Positions 15,815 to 22,702 of a stretch of DNA of 64,000 nt are shown here, piece after piece. Source of the stretch: Promineifilum sp. GTDB taxonomy: Bacteria; Chloroflexota; Anaerolineae; Promineifilales; Promineifilaceae. Location: assembly GCA_017983515.1 (NCBI GenBank), contig JAGOBF010000015.1, positions 1 through 64,000 on the forward strand, given 5' to 3'. Each line of letters starts with the position of its first letter. The first letter of the stretch is position 1. Below the pieces are notes generated by a model. That model saw only the letters and a program-made list of their open reading frames with translations. It did no database searches and was not told the origin of the DNA. The position numbers and the translations under genes were made by a program.

Positions 15815-16525
15815 ATGGATGATTTGCTGGAGTTGAGCGGGCAGTTGGGCGTGGAGTTCGGCGACCTTTCGCTGCTCTCGCGTGCCCTGACCCATCGCTC
15901 TTATCTGAATGAGAACGCCGACTCCAGCCTGGAGGACAATGAGCGGCTGGAGTTCCTCGGGGATGCGGTCATCGACTTCATCGTCGCCGGGTATCTGTAT
16001 AACCGCTATCCAGAGCTGGATGAGGGCGACCTGACCGCGCTGCGGGCGGCGCTGGTGCGGGCCGAGACGCTGGCCCAGTTCGCGCGGGCGGTGGACCTGG
16101 GTCGCTATCTGCGGCTGGGCTATGGCGAGGAGGAGAGCGGCGGCCGCGACCGGACGCCCCTGTTGTGCGCCACTTTTGAGGCGGTCATCGGTGCGATTTA
16201 TCTGGATCGCGGGCTGGAACGAGCGCGGCCGATCGTCGAGGGCTACGTCAAGCCGATGCTGGAGCGGATTCGGGCGGGAGACTTGCAAAAGGACGCCAAG
16301 AGCGAGTTCCAGGTGTGGGCCCAGGCGAAGTTCAACGCGACCCCCCACTATCGCGTCGTCGACAGCGAGGGGCCGGACCACGCCAAGACATTCACCGTGC
16401 GCGTGATGGTCGGCAAGGACGACTGGGGCGAGGGGCGCGGCCGCAGCAAGCAGGCGGCGGCCCAGGCGGCGGCGGCCGAGGCCCTGTCGCGGGCCGAAGT
16501 TTTCCCTGACAGGCAGAATTCTTAA
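15815..16525 (+). CDS. rnc: ribonuclease III
   Basis: The 236-residue protein has the RNase III catalytic domain (about 1-155) with NERLEFLGDAVIDF and TFEAVIGAIYLDRG, and a C-terminal double-stranded RNA-binding domain (about 163-230, DAKSEFQVWAQ and GRSKQAAAQAAAAEAL). It cleaves double-stranded RNA in rRNA and mRNA maturation. The metal ligands Glu and Asp in LEFLGD and Glu in TFEA are present. The aspartate that usually precedes TFEA (DTFEA, D114 in E. coli) is alanine here (ATFEA). This might reduce activity or be a lineage feature. It follows fabF by 15 bases. Confidence 0.93.
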   Translation: MDDLLELSGQLGVEFGDLSLLSRALTHRSYLNENADSSLEDNERLEFLGDAVIDFIVAGYLYNRYPELDEGDLTALRAALVRAETLAQFARAVDLGRYLRLGYGEEESGGRDRTPLLCATFEAVIGAIYLDRGLERARPIVEGYVKPMLERIRAGDLQKDAKSEFQVWAQAKFNATPHYRVVDSEGPDHAKTFTVRVMVGKDDWGEGRGRSKQAAAQAAAAEALSRAEVFPDRQNS

Positions 16526-16539
16526 CGCCAGGGCGTTAA

Positions 16540-17400
16540 ATGAATCGTCGTCTGCTCATCACGGGTGGCAGCGGCTATCTGGGGCGGCATCTGGTGCGTA
16601 TGGTTGCCGCGCAAGGAAGCGGCCCATTCGCCTACACGACTTTCGCGGCCGATCCCCTGAACTGGCCGCAGGGCACGACGCTTGACCTGCGCGACGGCCC
16701 GGCCGTGGCCCGCTTCGTCGCCGAGTTCGCTCCCACGGCCGTCATCCACACCGCCGGCTCCAACCGCACGCCGGACATGACGGCGGTCATCGTGGAGGGC
16801 ACGCGCCACGTCGTTGAAGCCGGGGCGGCCGTGGGGGCGCGGCTAATCCACCTATCGACCGATTCCGTCTTTGAGGGCATGAACGCGCCCTACGACGAGA
16901 CGGCCGCGCCCGCGCCGCTCAACGACTACGGTCGGGCCAAGGCGGCGGCCGAGGCGCTCGTCGCCGAGCAGGCCAACGCCGTCACCGTCCGTACCTCGCT
17001 CATCTATGGGCTGGAGGAGATGGACAACGGCACGGCGTGGATGGTCGAGGCGCTGCGGGCCGGGCGGCCGGTGACGCTGTTCACCAATCAGATTCGCAAT
17101 CCGGTTTGGGTCGAGACGCTGTGCCAGGCTTGCCTGGAGCTTGTCGAGCACCCTTACCGCGGGGTTCTCAACGTCGCCGGGCGACAGGCGATGACGCGCG
17201 CCGCGTTCGGGCTGCGGCTGCTCGACTGGTGGGGTATCAAGGAGCGGGCGACGCTGTCGCTGGGGTCAGACGAGAGCGGGCGCTGGCCGCTGGATTGCCG
17301 CATGGATGTAGGGTTGGCCAGGCGGCTGTTGCGAGTGCCGCTGTGGGGGGTGGATGAGGTCCTGGCACGCGCGAGGCGGGATAATCTGTCAGCGATGTAG
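16540..17400 (+). CDS. SDR-type sugar-nucleotide reductase (RmlD-like)
   Basis: The 286-residue protein is an extended short-chain dehydrogenase. It has the NAD(P)-binding TGGSGYLGRHLV at the start, HTAGSNRTPD, the serine/threonine in HLSTDSVFEG, and the catalytic YGRAK. The pattern STDSVFEG...PY-x-E-x-x-x-x-P-L-N-x-Y-G-x-x-K matches dTDP-4-dehydrorhamnose reductase, which makes dTDP-rhamnose. No other rml genes are nearby, so the sugar substrate is uncertain and a general SDR reductase is possible. It lies 14 bases after rnc on the same strand and is probably co-transcribed. Confidence 0.8.
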   Translation: MNRRLLITGGSGYLGRHLVRMVAAQGSGPFAYTTFAADPLNWPQGTTLDLRDGPAVARFVAEFAPTAVIHTAGSNRTPDMTAVIVEGTRHVVEAGAAVGARLIHLSTDSVFEGMNAPYDETAAPAPLNDYGRAKAAAEALVAEQANAVTVRTSLIYGLEEMDNGTAWMVEALRAGRPVTLFTNQIRNPVWVETLCQACLELVEHPYRGVLNVAGRQAMTRAAFGLRLLDWWGIKERATLSLGSDESGRWPLDCRMDVGLARRLLRVPLWGVDEVLARARRDNLSAM

Positions 17401-17406
17401 GTCGCA

Positions 17407-17673
17407 TCATTCGCGACCAGCGGCTTTTCGCCCCAGGAAGACCCGACTCAACGCGAACACGGCGATGGCGACCCAGAAGACGTTGACCGCCACCGACGGC
17501 ATCGCCCCGTGGTAGAATGAATTGACCAGCACCAGCACGCCGCCGACAAGGTTGAGCGCCTGGTAGGGGGTGCTGTCTCCGGCCAGCCGGCGCGTGGAAA
17601 CAAGGCCATAGGCCAGCAGCAGCGCCGCCGTGCCGATCCAGCCGCCGATTTCGATCAGGAGTTCCCAGGACAT
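17407..17673 (-). CDS. CBU_0592-like small membrane protein
   Basis: The 88-residue protein has three predicted membrane helices. The pattern is EIGGWIGTAALLLAYGLVS, then a loop ending PYQALNLVGGVLVLVNSFYHG, then PSVAVNVFWVAIAVFALSRV. This is typical of the CBU_0592-like family of small inner-membrane proteins of unknown role. It starts immediately after the stop of the nitroreductase-like gene, so the two are translationally linked. It may be an accessory to a redox or transport process; nothing more can be read from sequence. Confidence 0.75.
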   Translation of the reverse strand: MSWELLIEIGGWIGTAALLLAYGLVSTRRLAGDSTPYQALNLVGGVLVLVNSFYHGAMPSVAVNVFWVAIAVFALSRVFLGRKAAGRE

Positions 17674-18180
17674 CTACTGTTCCGCCTCCGGTTCCAACAT
17701 GATGACCGGGATGGGCCGGCCGCCGGTGCGCGCGGCGTAGCCGCGATAGCCGGGATAGATGGCCACGGCCTTGCTCCATGCGGCGTCCCTTTCCCGGCCC
17801 AACAGTTCGTGCGCCGTGTAGGAATGGGTCTGGCCGTCCTGGCTGACGGCAACCCGTGGATAGGCCCTGACGTTGTGGTACCATGCCGGATTGCTTTTCT
17901 GGCCCCAGTTCGAGGCGATGAGGATGATGTTCCGGCCGTCGGGGACGCCGACCAGCGTGACGGCGCGCGTCCGGCCGCTTTTGGCTCCGGTGGTGGTCAG
18001 GGTCAGGATGGGCAAGCCGGTGAACAGCGCGGCAGCCGTCGTCCGGCCGCCGCTGAGGCGAAAGACGGCCTGGTCGAGATGGTGGATGGTATTGGCCAGC
18101 AGCCAGGCCGCCGGGCGTGTGGCGATGAGGCCGCGCATGAAGTGCTGGACGGGATTGGGCGAATCGGTGGGCGGGTTCAT
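17674..18180 (-). CDS. deazaflavin (F420)-dependent nitroreductase-like protein
   Basis: The 168-residue protein belongs to the DDN/DUF385 split-barrel family. It shows LTTTGAKSGRTRAVTLVGVPDG, ILIASNWGQKSNPAWYHNVRAYP and a C-terminal GYRGYAARTGGRPIPVIMLEP. These motifs bind the phosphate and ring of F420 or a flavin. Family members reduce quinones or nitro compounds and may protect against oxidative stress. It lies six bases after the THUMP methyltransferase gene and directly before the CBU_0592-like gene. F420 biosynthesis genes are not in the window, so the cofactor is presumed from the family. Confidence 0.85.
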   Translation of the reverse strand: MNPPTDSPNPVQHFMRGLIATRPAAWLLANTIHHLDQAVFRLSGGRTTAAALFTGLPILTLTTTGAKSGRTRAVTLVGVPDGRNIILIASNWGQKSNPAWYHNVRAYPRVAVSQDGQTHSYTAHELLGRERDAAWSKAVAIYPGYRGYAARTGGRPIPVIMLEPEAEQ

Positions 18181-18186
18181 CGGCGA

Positions 18187-19272
18187 TTAGGCCACATCGA
18201 TAATGTAGATGCGGCCCCAGACCCCCAGCACAGCCACGGAATAGCCGGTCGTGATGGTCAGGCGCGGCAGCTTGCGCACTTCCTCCTTGATGAGGTCGTA
18301 CTCGCTGGTCAGCAGCACGATGCGGCCGCCGGGACGCACGACGCGCTGTAACTCGGCCAGAATCGGCGGGTAGAGCTTGGCCGGGGTTTGCGAGCCGCGG
18401 AGTTGCTTGCCGAAGGGCGGATTGGTGGCGATCTTGTCGACCGAGGCGTCGGCCAGTGGCAGTTGGCGGGCGTCCCACTGGCGGATGTCGGGCAGTTTGT
18501 CGGCCGCGGTGGGTTTCTTGCGGCTGCCGCGCACGTTTTTTCGGGCGGCGTCGACGCGCTCTGGGTCGATGTCGCCGCCCAGCAGCGCGGCGAACTTGCC
18601 GGCTTGCTGCCGCTCGTAGAGGATCGTGCCGCTGCCGGACATTGGGTCGAGAAAGACGTCGTTGGGCTGTGGGTCAGTCAGGAAGACCATCGCCGCGGCC
18701 ACCGACGGCCGCAGCGACGCCGGCAGTTCGACCTTGCGCTCGAAACGGTGGCGCATCGTCCGGTCGCTGAGGCGCATCCCGATCAGCAATTGCGAGCCGA
18801 GCAGGTTGGCCCAGACCTCGATCTGCGCGTCGTCGGCCACCGGTGTCCAGCGCGTGTAGCGTTCCTTCAGGCTGCGCCAGACGGTGGCGGTCAGATCCTT
18901 GCGCGAATACTCGAACTTGCCGTACTGGCGGCTGATGACGCGATAGGTGGGCGGGGTGCTGAGACGGCGCACGCGCAGATAATCGTTGACGGTGCGGCCG
19001 AAGCTTTCCGAGTTGGCGATCAGGTCGTGGAGGCCGCGCAGGTCGCGCCGGAGTCGGGTCAGTTCGTCGTGATAGGCGATTTGCATGAAGACGTCTTCGG
19101 TCGTGCGCAGCTTCAGCAGATCGGCCGCCGGGCCGGGGTAGTCAAAGACGACGATGCCGTTCTGTTCCTTGGCGAAGAGATAGCGCTGGAAGTGGGCGTC
19201 CTTCAGTCGCTTGCGAATCTCCAGCCAGGCGATCTCTTCAACCCCGGGCATGGTTTGGGCGTAATAAGTCAT
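18187..19272 (-). CDS. THUMP-domain class I RNA methyltransferase
   Basis: The 361-residue protein has an N-terminal THUMP-type RNA-binding region and a C-terminal Rossmann methyltransferase. The latter has FLDPMSGSGTILYER (SAM binding), LGGDIDPERVDAARKN and the catalytic NPPFGKQL motif, which is the N-P-P-F of N2-guanosine methyltransferases (TrmN/Trm14 and RlmL-like). It probably methylates a guanosine in tRNA or 23S rRNA. The ATG at 19272 (MTYYAQTMPG) is preferred because homology begins there; an in-frame TTG six codons upstream is possible. It heads a three-gene reverse-strand group. Confidence 0.85.
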   Translation of the reverse strand: MTYYAQTMPGVEEIAWLEIRKRLKDAHFQRYLFAKEQNGIVVFDYPGPAADLLKLRTTEDVFMQIAYHDELTRLRRDLRGLHDLIANSESFGRTVNDYLRVRRLSTPPTYRVISRQYGKFEYSRKDLTATVWRSLKERYTRWTPVADDAQIEVWANLLGSQLLIGMRLSDRTMRHRFERKVELPASLRPSVAAAMVFLTDPQPNDVFLDPMSGSGTILYERQQAGKFAALLGGDIDPERVDAARKNVRGSRKKPTAADKLPDIRQWDARQLPLADASVDKIATNPPFGKQLRGSQTPAKLYPPILAELQRVVRPGGRIVLLTSEYDLIKEEVRKLPRLTITTGYSVAVLGVWGRIYIIDVA

Positions 19273-19363
19273 AGGTTTCTCACTAAACAATAGGCCGCGG
19301 CAGGCCGCGGCTTAGGCGGACTGCCGCTGGGCCGTGTCAATTCGTGCGTCGTTGTTCATTCCA

Positions 19364-20203
19364 TTATACGGCCGCGCCAAGGAGGACGGCGATGAACCAG
19401 ATCAGGAAGTCGTACTTGAGTAACTGGCTGAGGCGCTCCAGCTGTGGGCCGGTGCGCTCGCGCGTGACGCGAATGATCACGTAGATCGCCACCGGGAAGA
19501 CGCCCAGGGCCACGATCCAGGCGTAGACGGCGTGGTAATGGCCGGCCAAATAGGGGACGAGCATGACAATGGCCGTGGCCCCCAGCAGAAAGAAAAAGAC
19601 GGTGCGGGCGGCGCGGGGGCCGATGGCGGTGGAGATGGTGCGCACGTGGTGGGCCTGGTCGCCGTCGTAGTCGGCCAGCGTCTTGAGCACTTCGCGGCCG
19701 AGGATGCCCACAAAGATGATCGCTCCCAGCCAGAGCGACGGCCGCACGTTGCCCGCGGCCACGCCGCCGAACAGGGGACTCATGGCCGAAATGAGGGCCA
19801 CGGTGGCATTGCCCAGCAATACGGTGCTTTTGAGCCACATGGAGTAGACGTAGAGCAGGATATTCGAGGCGACGGCGATGAGCAGGGCGGTGGGGCTGAT
19901 GAGCGCGGCCAGGACGACGGAGAGTAGGGCCAGGACGATCGAGAAAATGAGGACGGCGCGCGGACTGACCATGCCGGAAGGTAACGGCCGCTGCGGTTGA
20001 TTGATGCGGTCGATGTCGATGTCGCGGTAGTCGTTCCAGGCATTGGCGGCGGCCGAGACGAATAACGTCGCCAGCGCGGCCAGGGCGATCTTGTCCCACG
20101 CGCCCGTGCCGGCCACATAGCCCCCCAGGATGACGGCCAGCACGCCCGTCAACGTCGACAGCGGGCGACTTATCTTGTATAGACCTTTAGACGTTTTCCA
20201 CAT
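19364..20203 (-). CDS. UbiA-family prenyltransferase
   Basis: The 279-residue protein has eight or nine membrane helices and the two aspartate-rich motifs of UbiA enzymes: NDYRDIDIDRINQPQRPLPSG near residue 57 and DYDGDQAHHVRT near residue 178. These bind the Mg-diphosphate of a polyprenyl donor. Members attach prenyl chains to quinone precursors, haem, glycerol phosphate or chlorophyll. This sequence most resembles the geranylgeranylglycerol-phosphate/chlorophyll synthase-like subgroup, but the acceptor cannot be named. It stands alone, with about 90 bases to the next gene. Confidence 0.88.
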   Translation of the reverse strand: MWKTSKGLYKISRPLSTLTGVLAVILGGYVAGTGAWDKIALAALATLFVSAAANAWNDYRDIDIDRINQPQRPLPSGMVSPRAVLIFSIVLALLSVVLAALISPTALLIAVASNILLYVYSMWLKSTVLLGNATVALISAMSPLFGGVAAGNVRPSLWLGAIIFVGILGREVLKTLADYDGDQAHHVRTISTAIGPRAARTVFFFLLGATAIVMLVPYLAGHYHAVYAWIVALGVFPVAIYVIIRVTRERTGPQLERLSQLLKYDFLIWFIAVLLGAAV

Positions 20204-20355
20204 AAGTATTTCTTCTCAATTTCCTCAATGACGCCGGCCGCGGGAAAGTGCACAGGCTTGCTCTTCACTCTTAAATACAGACAGAAAAGAATGTTGAGCA
20301 GCGGCAATCATATAGAAATGTGCATAAAATGGCACTTAATTGCTGTTAATATGGC

Positions 20356-20384
20356 TTGCAAATTCCTATAGGGTTGATTATACT
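20356..20384 (+). promoter_or_regulatory. promoter of the candidate small RNA
   Basis: TTGCAA (20356-20361), a 17-base spacer and TATACT (20379-20384) form a good housekeeping promoter in an otherwise gene-free 500-base gap. A start near 20391 would lead to an intrinsic terminator ending near 20580, with no convincing reading frame between. Confidence 0.55.
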
Positions 20385-20390
20385 ATTGTC

Positions 20391-20580
20391 TAAGTCTAGC
20401 GGGTTTAAGAGGAACTCCTCCCCCAAACTGGCACGAGAGAAACGCGACTGGAACACCCCGTCTAGGCCAGGTTGTCTCCCACCCCCCTCCTCGAACGGGA
20501 TTCGACCGACGGGTCTAGATGCTCCCCTCCTGGCATCGGATCCACTGGCAGCCGCCTCGCAAGAGGCGGCTGTTTTGTTT
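20391..20580 (+). ncRNA. candidate stand-alone small RNA of about 190 nt, class unknown
   Basis: The unit has its own promoter and ends at a strong intrinsic terminator. An in-frame 84-codon ORF crossing it has no ribosome site and a low-complexity, non-protein-like sequence. Local stems are visible: GAGG/CCTC at 20410-20420, CCCGTC/GACGGG (20457-20462 with 20508-20513) and GATGC/GCATC (20518-20522 with 20533-20537). The length is in the range of 6S RNA, but I cannot build the long rod with a central bubble. SRP, RNase P and tmRNA hallmarks are absent. The gene-free stretch 20204-20704 otherwise holds a repeat (20611-20691) and nothing else I can see. Confidence 0.4.
20550..20580 (+). terminator. 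strong intrinsic terminator
   Basis: AGCCGCCTC and GAGGCGGCT form a perfect nine-base stem around GCAA, followed by GTTTTGTTTT. The uridine-rich tail is on the forward strand only, so it ends forward transcription entering from the candidate small RNA unit. Confidence 0.8.
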
Positions 20581-20610
20581 TATGATCGCTATCCCTTATT
20601 AACGAATTAA

Positions 20611-20691
20611 CCACGGAAAACATGGATTCCAGGGCCAGGGAGGGTTGATATTCACCCCCTCCCTTTCCATATCATCCGTGAAAATCCGTGG
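20611..20691. repeat. CCACGGA...TCCGTGG bounded repeat element
   Basis: Inverted ends CCACGGA (20611-20617) and TCCGTGG (20685-20691) bracket about 80 bases with an inner GGAGGG/CCCTCC pairing. It sits between the terminator and tRNA-Lys. The ends belong to the dispersed CCACGGAT family found at several other gaps in this window. Confidence 0.45.
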
Positions 20692-20704
20692 CTAATTTCT
20701 GCGA

Positions 20705-20777
20705 TGACTCCGTTGGGAATCGAACCCAAAACCTTGGGATTAAAAGTCCCCTGCTCTGCCGATTGAGCTACGGAGTC
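20705..20777 (-). tRNA. tRNA-Lys (anticodon TTT)
   Basis: The reverse strand folds into a complete cloverleaf. The acceptor is GACTCCG/CGGAGTC with discriminator A, the D arm GCTC/GAGC, and the anticodon loop CTTTTAA gives UUU. The T arm is TTGGG/CCCAA with loop TTCGATT. The anticodon stem has one G-A mismatch at positions 27-43. The 3' CCA is not encoded and must be added. UUU reads lysine codons AAA and AAG. Confidence 0.95.
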
Positions 20778-20913
20778 GGCCGGTCGATTGGATCGATTGC
20801 AGGAATTATAGCTGCCCCGAGGTGAGGCGGCAAACGGGGCGTTCCGTTGAGGTGCCTGACGTATCCAGTCTGATAATTTGCCCCAATCACGCGACCGGAG
20901 GGCCGCTTTCGGG

Positions 20914-20919
20914 TACACT
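20914..20919 (+). promoter_or_regulatory. -10 box of a leaderless promoter for recO
   Basis: TACACT ends six bases before the recO ATG at 20926. No Shine-Dalgarno sequence precedes the ATG, so the mRNA is probably leaderless. Confidence 0.5.
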
Positions 20920-20925
20920 TTCTTT

Positions 20926-21720
20926 ATGCCACGCGAACGCACTTATCGCACCGAAGCCGTCGTCATCCGCCGCAGCGATTTCGGCGAGGCCGATCGCCTG
21001 CTGACGTTGTTCAGCGCCGACCGCGGCAAGCTGCGCGCCATCGGCAAGGGCGCGCGCAAGCCACAGAGCCGCAAGACCGGCCATGTGGAACTGTTCATGT
21101 GCAGCAAGTTCCTCATCGCCGAAGGGCGTGATCTCGACATCGTGACCCAGGCAGAGATGGTAGAAGGCTACTCGGCCTTGCGGGACGACCTGGTGCGGGC
21201 GACTTATGCCTCGTATGCCGTGGAACTGCTCGACCGCTTCACCGTCGACGACGATCCGCATCGCGATATCTACGACCTGTTGGTCGCCGTGTTGGGCTGG
21301 CTGTCGGCCGCGCCGGCCGACGAGCTGCTGCTGCCGGCCCGCTACTATGAGCTGCGCCTGCTGTCGCTGACCGGCTTCCAGCCGCGCCTGTTCAACTGCC
21401 TCCATTGCGGCGAGCCGATTCGCGAGCAGGATCAGGCCTTCAGTGCTGATCTGGGCGGCCTGCTGTGTCCCAACTGCCTGGAGATCGATGCGCGCGCGCG
21501 TCCTATCTCGGCTGTGGCGGTCAAGGTGATGCGCTATCTGCAAACGCGGCCGTGGGATGCGGTCAGCCAACTGCGGCTGCGCCCGGCGGTGTTGCACGAA
21601 CTTGAGCGGGTGATGCACGACTACCTGACCCATATTCTGGAGCGCGATCTGAAGTCGGCCGACTTTCTGCAGCGCTTGCGCCGCGAGGCGGAGTTGTTCA
21701 CGCCGGTGGATGAGGAGTAG
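20926..21720 (+). CDS. recO: DNA repair protein RecO
   Basis: The 264-residue protein has the RecO layout: an N-terminal OB fold (TEAVVIRRSDFGEADRLLTL, then GKLRAIGKGARKPQSRKTGH), a helical middle, and a zinc-binding site with two CxxC pairs (NCLHCGEPI and LLCPNC). RecO anneals single strands and loads RecA on SSB-coated DNA in the RecFOR pathway. The ATG at 20926 matches the family start and follows a TACACT box; an upstream frame extension from 20878 is not conserved. It is monocistronic. Confidence 0.92.
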   Translation: MPRERTYRTEAVVIRRSDFGEADRLLTLFSADRGKLRAIGKGARKPQSRKTGHVELFMCSKFLIAEGRDLDIVTQAEMVEGYSALRDDLVRATYASYAVELLDRFTVDDDPHRDIYDLLVAVLGWLSAAPADELLLPARYYELRLLSLTGFQPRLFNCLHCGEPIREQDQAFSADLGGLLCPNCLEIDARARPISAVAVKVMRYLQTRPWDAVSQLRLRPAVLHELERVMHDYLTHILERDLKSADFLQRLRREAELFTPVDEE

Positions 21721-21767
21721 AACGGGGGCCCGTTCAGGCTCGTGACCACCCTGGTTTCAGGACGAAA

Positions 21768-21793
21768 TGTAGCGCCGGATTCTTTTCCGGTGG
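21768..21793. repeat. TGTAGCGCCGGATTC repeat, copy 1
   Basis: This copy reads TGTAGCGCCGGATTCTTTTC followed by CGGTGGC. It shares the GCCGGAT-TCTT-(A/T)TCCGG core with copies at 28924-28958, 34314-34340 and 55744-55764. The core forms a short hairpin. It lies in the gap between recO and the TylF-like gene. Confidence 0.55.
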
Positions 21794-21869
21794 CCGCTGG
21801 TCGGAGAGCCGGTCAAGACACCGGCACGACAGCGCGGGTGTTCGGTGCGCCGGCATACCGGGCTTATGT

Positions 21870-21875
21870 TATACT
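21870..21875 (+). promoter_or_regulatory. -10 box for the TylF-like gene
   Basis: TATACT ends 12 bases before the ATG at 21888. The predicted start leaves a leader of about six bases, in practice a leaderless or near-leaderless mRNA. Confidence 0.5.
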
Positions 21876-21887
21876 AGCGAACTCGAT

Positions 21888-22625
21888 ATGGTATCCACGG
21901 CAAACACGAATCGTAATCCATCGAACGCCGCGGCCGAAGTTCCGACGACCTGGCGGCCGACGTTCAAATCTCGTCTCTACGATCTCGCCCATTCGCTGGG
22001 TGAACAGTTCCTGAAGGCAGCCTATGCACCGCGCTTCAATGAGTGGTGCCGGACGCGGGCCGCGGGCGCGCCCGACTTCCCGACACGCTACGGGCTTTAC
22101 CAATATCTGGTCGATGCCCACGGCCTGGGCGGCCCCATCGACTTCCTGGAGTTCGGCGTGTTCTTCGGAGAGTCGCTGCGCTGGTGGGCCGAGCACAACA
22201 GCGACCCGGCGGCCCGTTTCGTGGGCTTCGACAAGTTCACCGGCCTGCCGGAATCGTGGGTTGGCTTGCCGCCGGGCACGTTTTCGGCCGGCGGCCAGGT
22301 GCCGCAGTTCGACGACCCGCGCGTCGGCTTTGAGATAGGCTACTTCCAGGAGACGATGGTCGGTTTTATCGGCCGCTTTCCTCTGGCGCGACGCACGGTT
22401 ATTCACCTCGACGCCGATCTCTACAGCGCCACGCTCTACGTCCTGACCATGCTGGCCAATTATCTCAAGCCCGGCGACGTGATACTGTTCGACGAGATCG
22501 GCTCCGGCTACGGCGTGACGCATGAGTTTCGCGCGCTGAACGACGTGGAGTCGGCCTATGGCCTGAAGTACAAAGTGCTGGGCGGAGCCGACAATTTTCG
22601 GCAGGGGGCGATTGAGATCGTTTAA
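21888..22625 (+). CDS. TylF/MycF-like class I methyltransferase
   Basis: The 245-residue protein has a Rossmann methyltransferase core with IDFLEFGVFFGESLRWWA (SAM binding), VGFDKFTGLPESW, VIHLDADLYSATLYVL and VILFDEIGSGYG. The pattern FDxFxGLP-x-x-W and HLDADLYxxT matches the TylF family, whose founding members O-methylate sugars of macrolides; environmental homologues modify cell-surface glycans. The metal-binding aspartates are present. It faces a glycosyltransferase operon that converges on it, so a role in surface polysaccharide decoration is plausible. Confidence 0.82.
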   Translation: MVSTANTNRNPSNAAAEVPTTWRPTFKSRLYDLAHSLGEQFLKAAYAPRFNEWCRTRAAGAPDFPTRYGLYQYLVDAHGLGGPIDFLEFGVFFGESLRWWAEHNSDPAARFVGFDKFTGLPESWVGLPPGTFSAGGQVPQFDDPRVGFEIGYFQETMVGFIGRFPLARRTVIHLDADLYSATLYVLTMLANYLKPGDVILFDEIGSGYGVTHEFRALNDVESAYGLKYKVLGGADNFRQGAIEIV

Positions 22626-22635
22626 GAGGGGAAAG

Positions 22636-22656
22636 CCACAGATTTCGCGGATTTCT
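22636..22656. repeat. CCACAGATTTCGCGGATTTC repeat copy
   Basis: A copy of the dispersed CCACRGATTTCGCRGATTT sequence lies 10 bases after the TylF-like stop codon. Related copies occur at 30841-30862 and 58866-58880. Confidence 0.5.
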
Positions 22657-22702
22657 TAGAGAATCACCGTATCGCTTCCATTGTCGGATGGGCAGCAATT
22701 GC

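Noticed and set aside
14600..16381. A 593-codon open frame on the reverse strand
   Set aside because: It lies opposite fabF and rnc, which are complete and well supported, and its sequence is low-complexity Arg/Gly/His-rich as expected of a shadow frame.
20391..20580. SRP RNA, RNase P RNA or tmRNA
   Set aside because: The GGAAG tetraloop region of SRP, the conserved core of RNase P and the tRNA-like ends of tmRNA are all missing.
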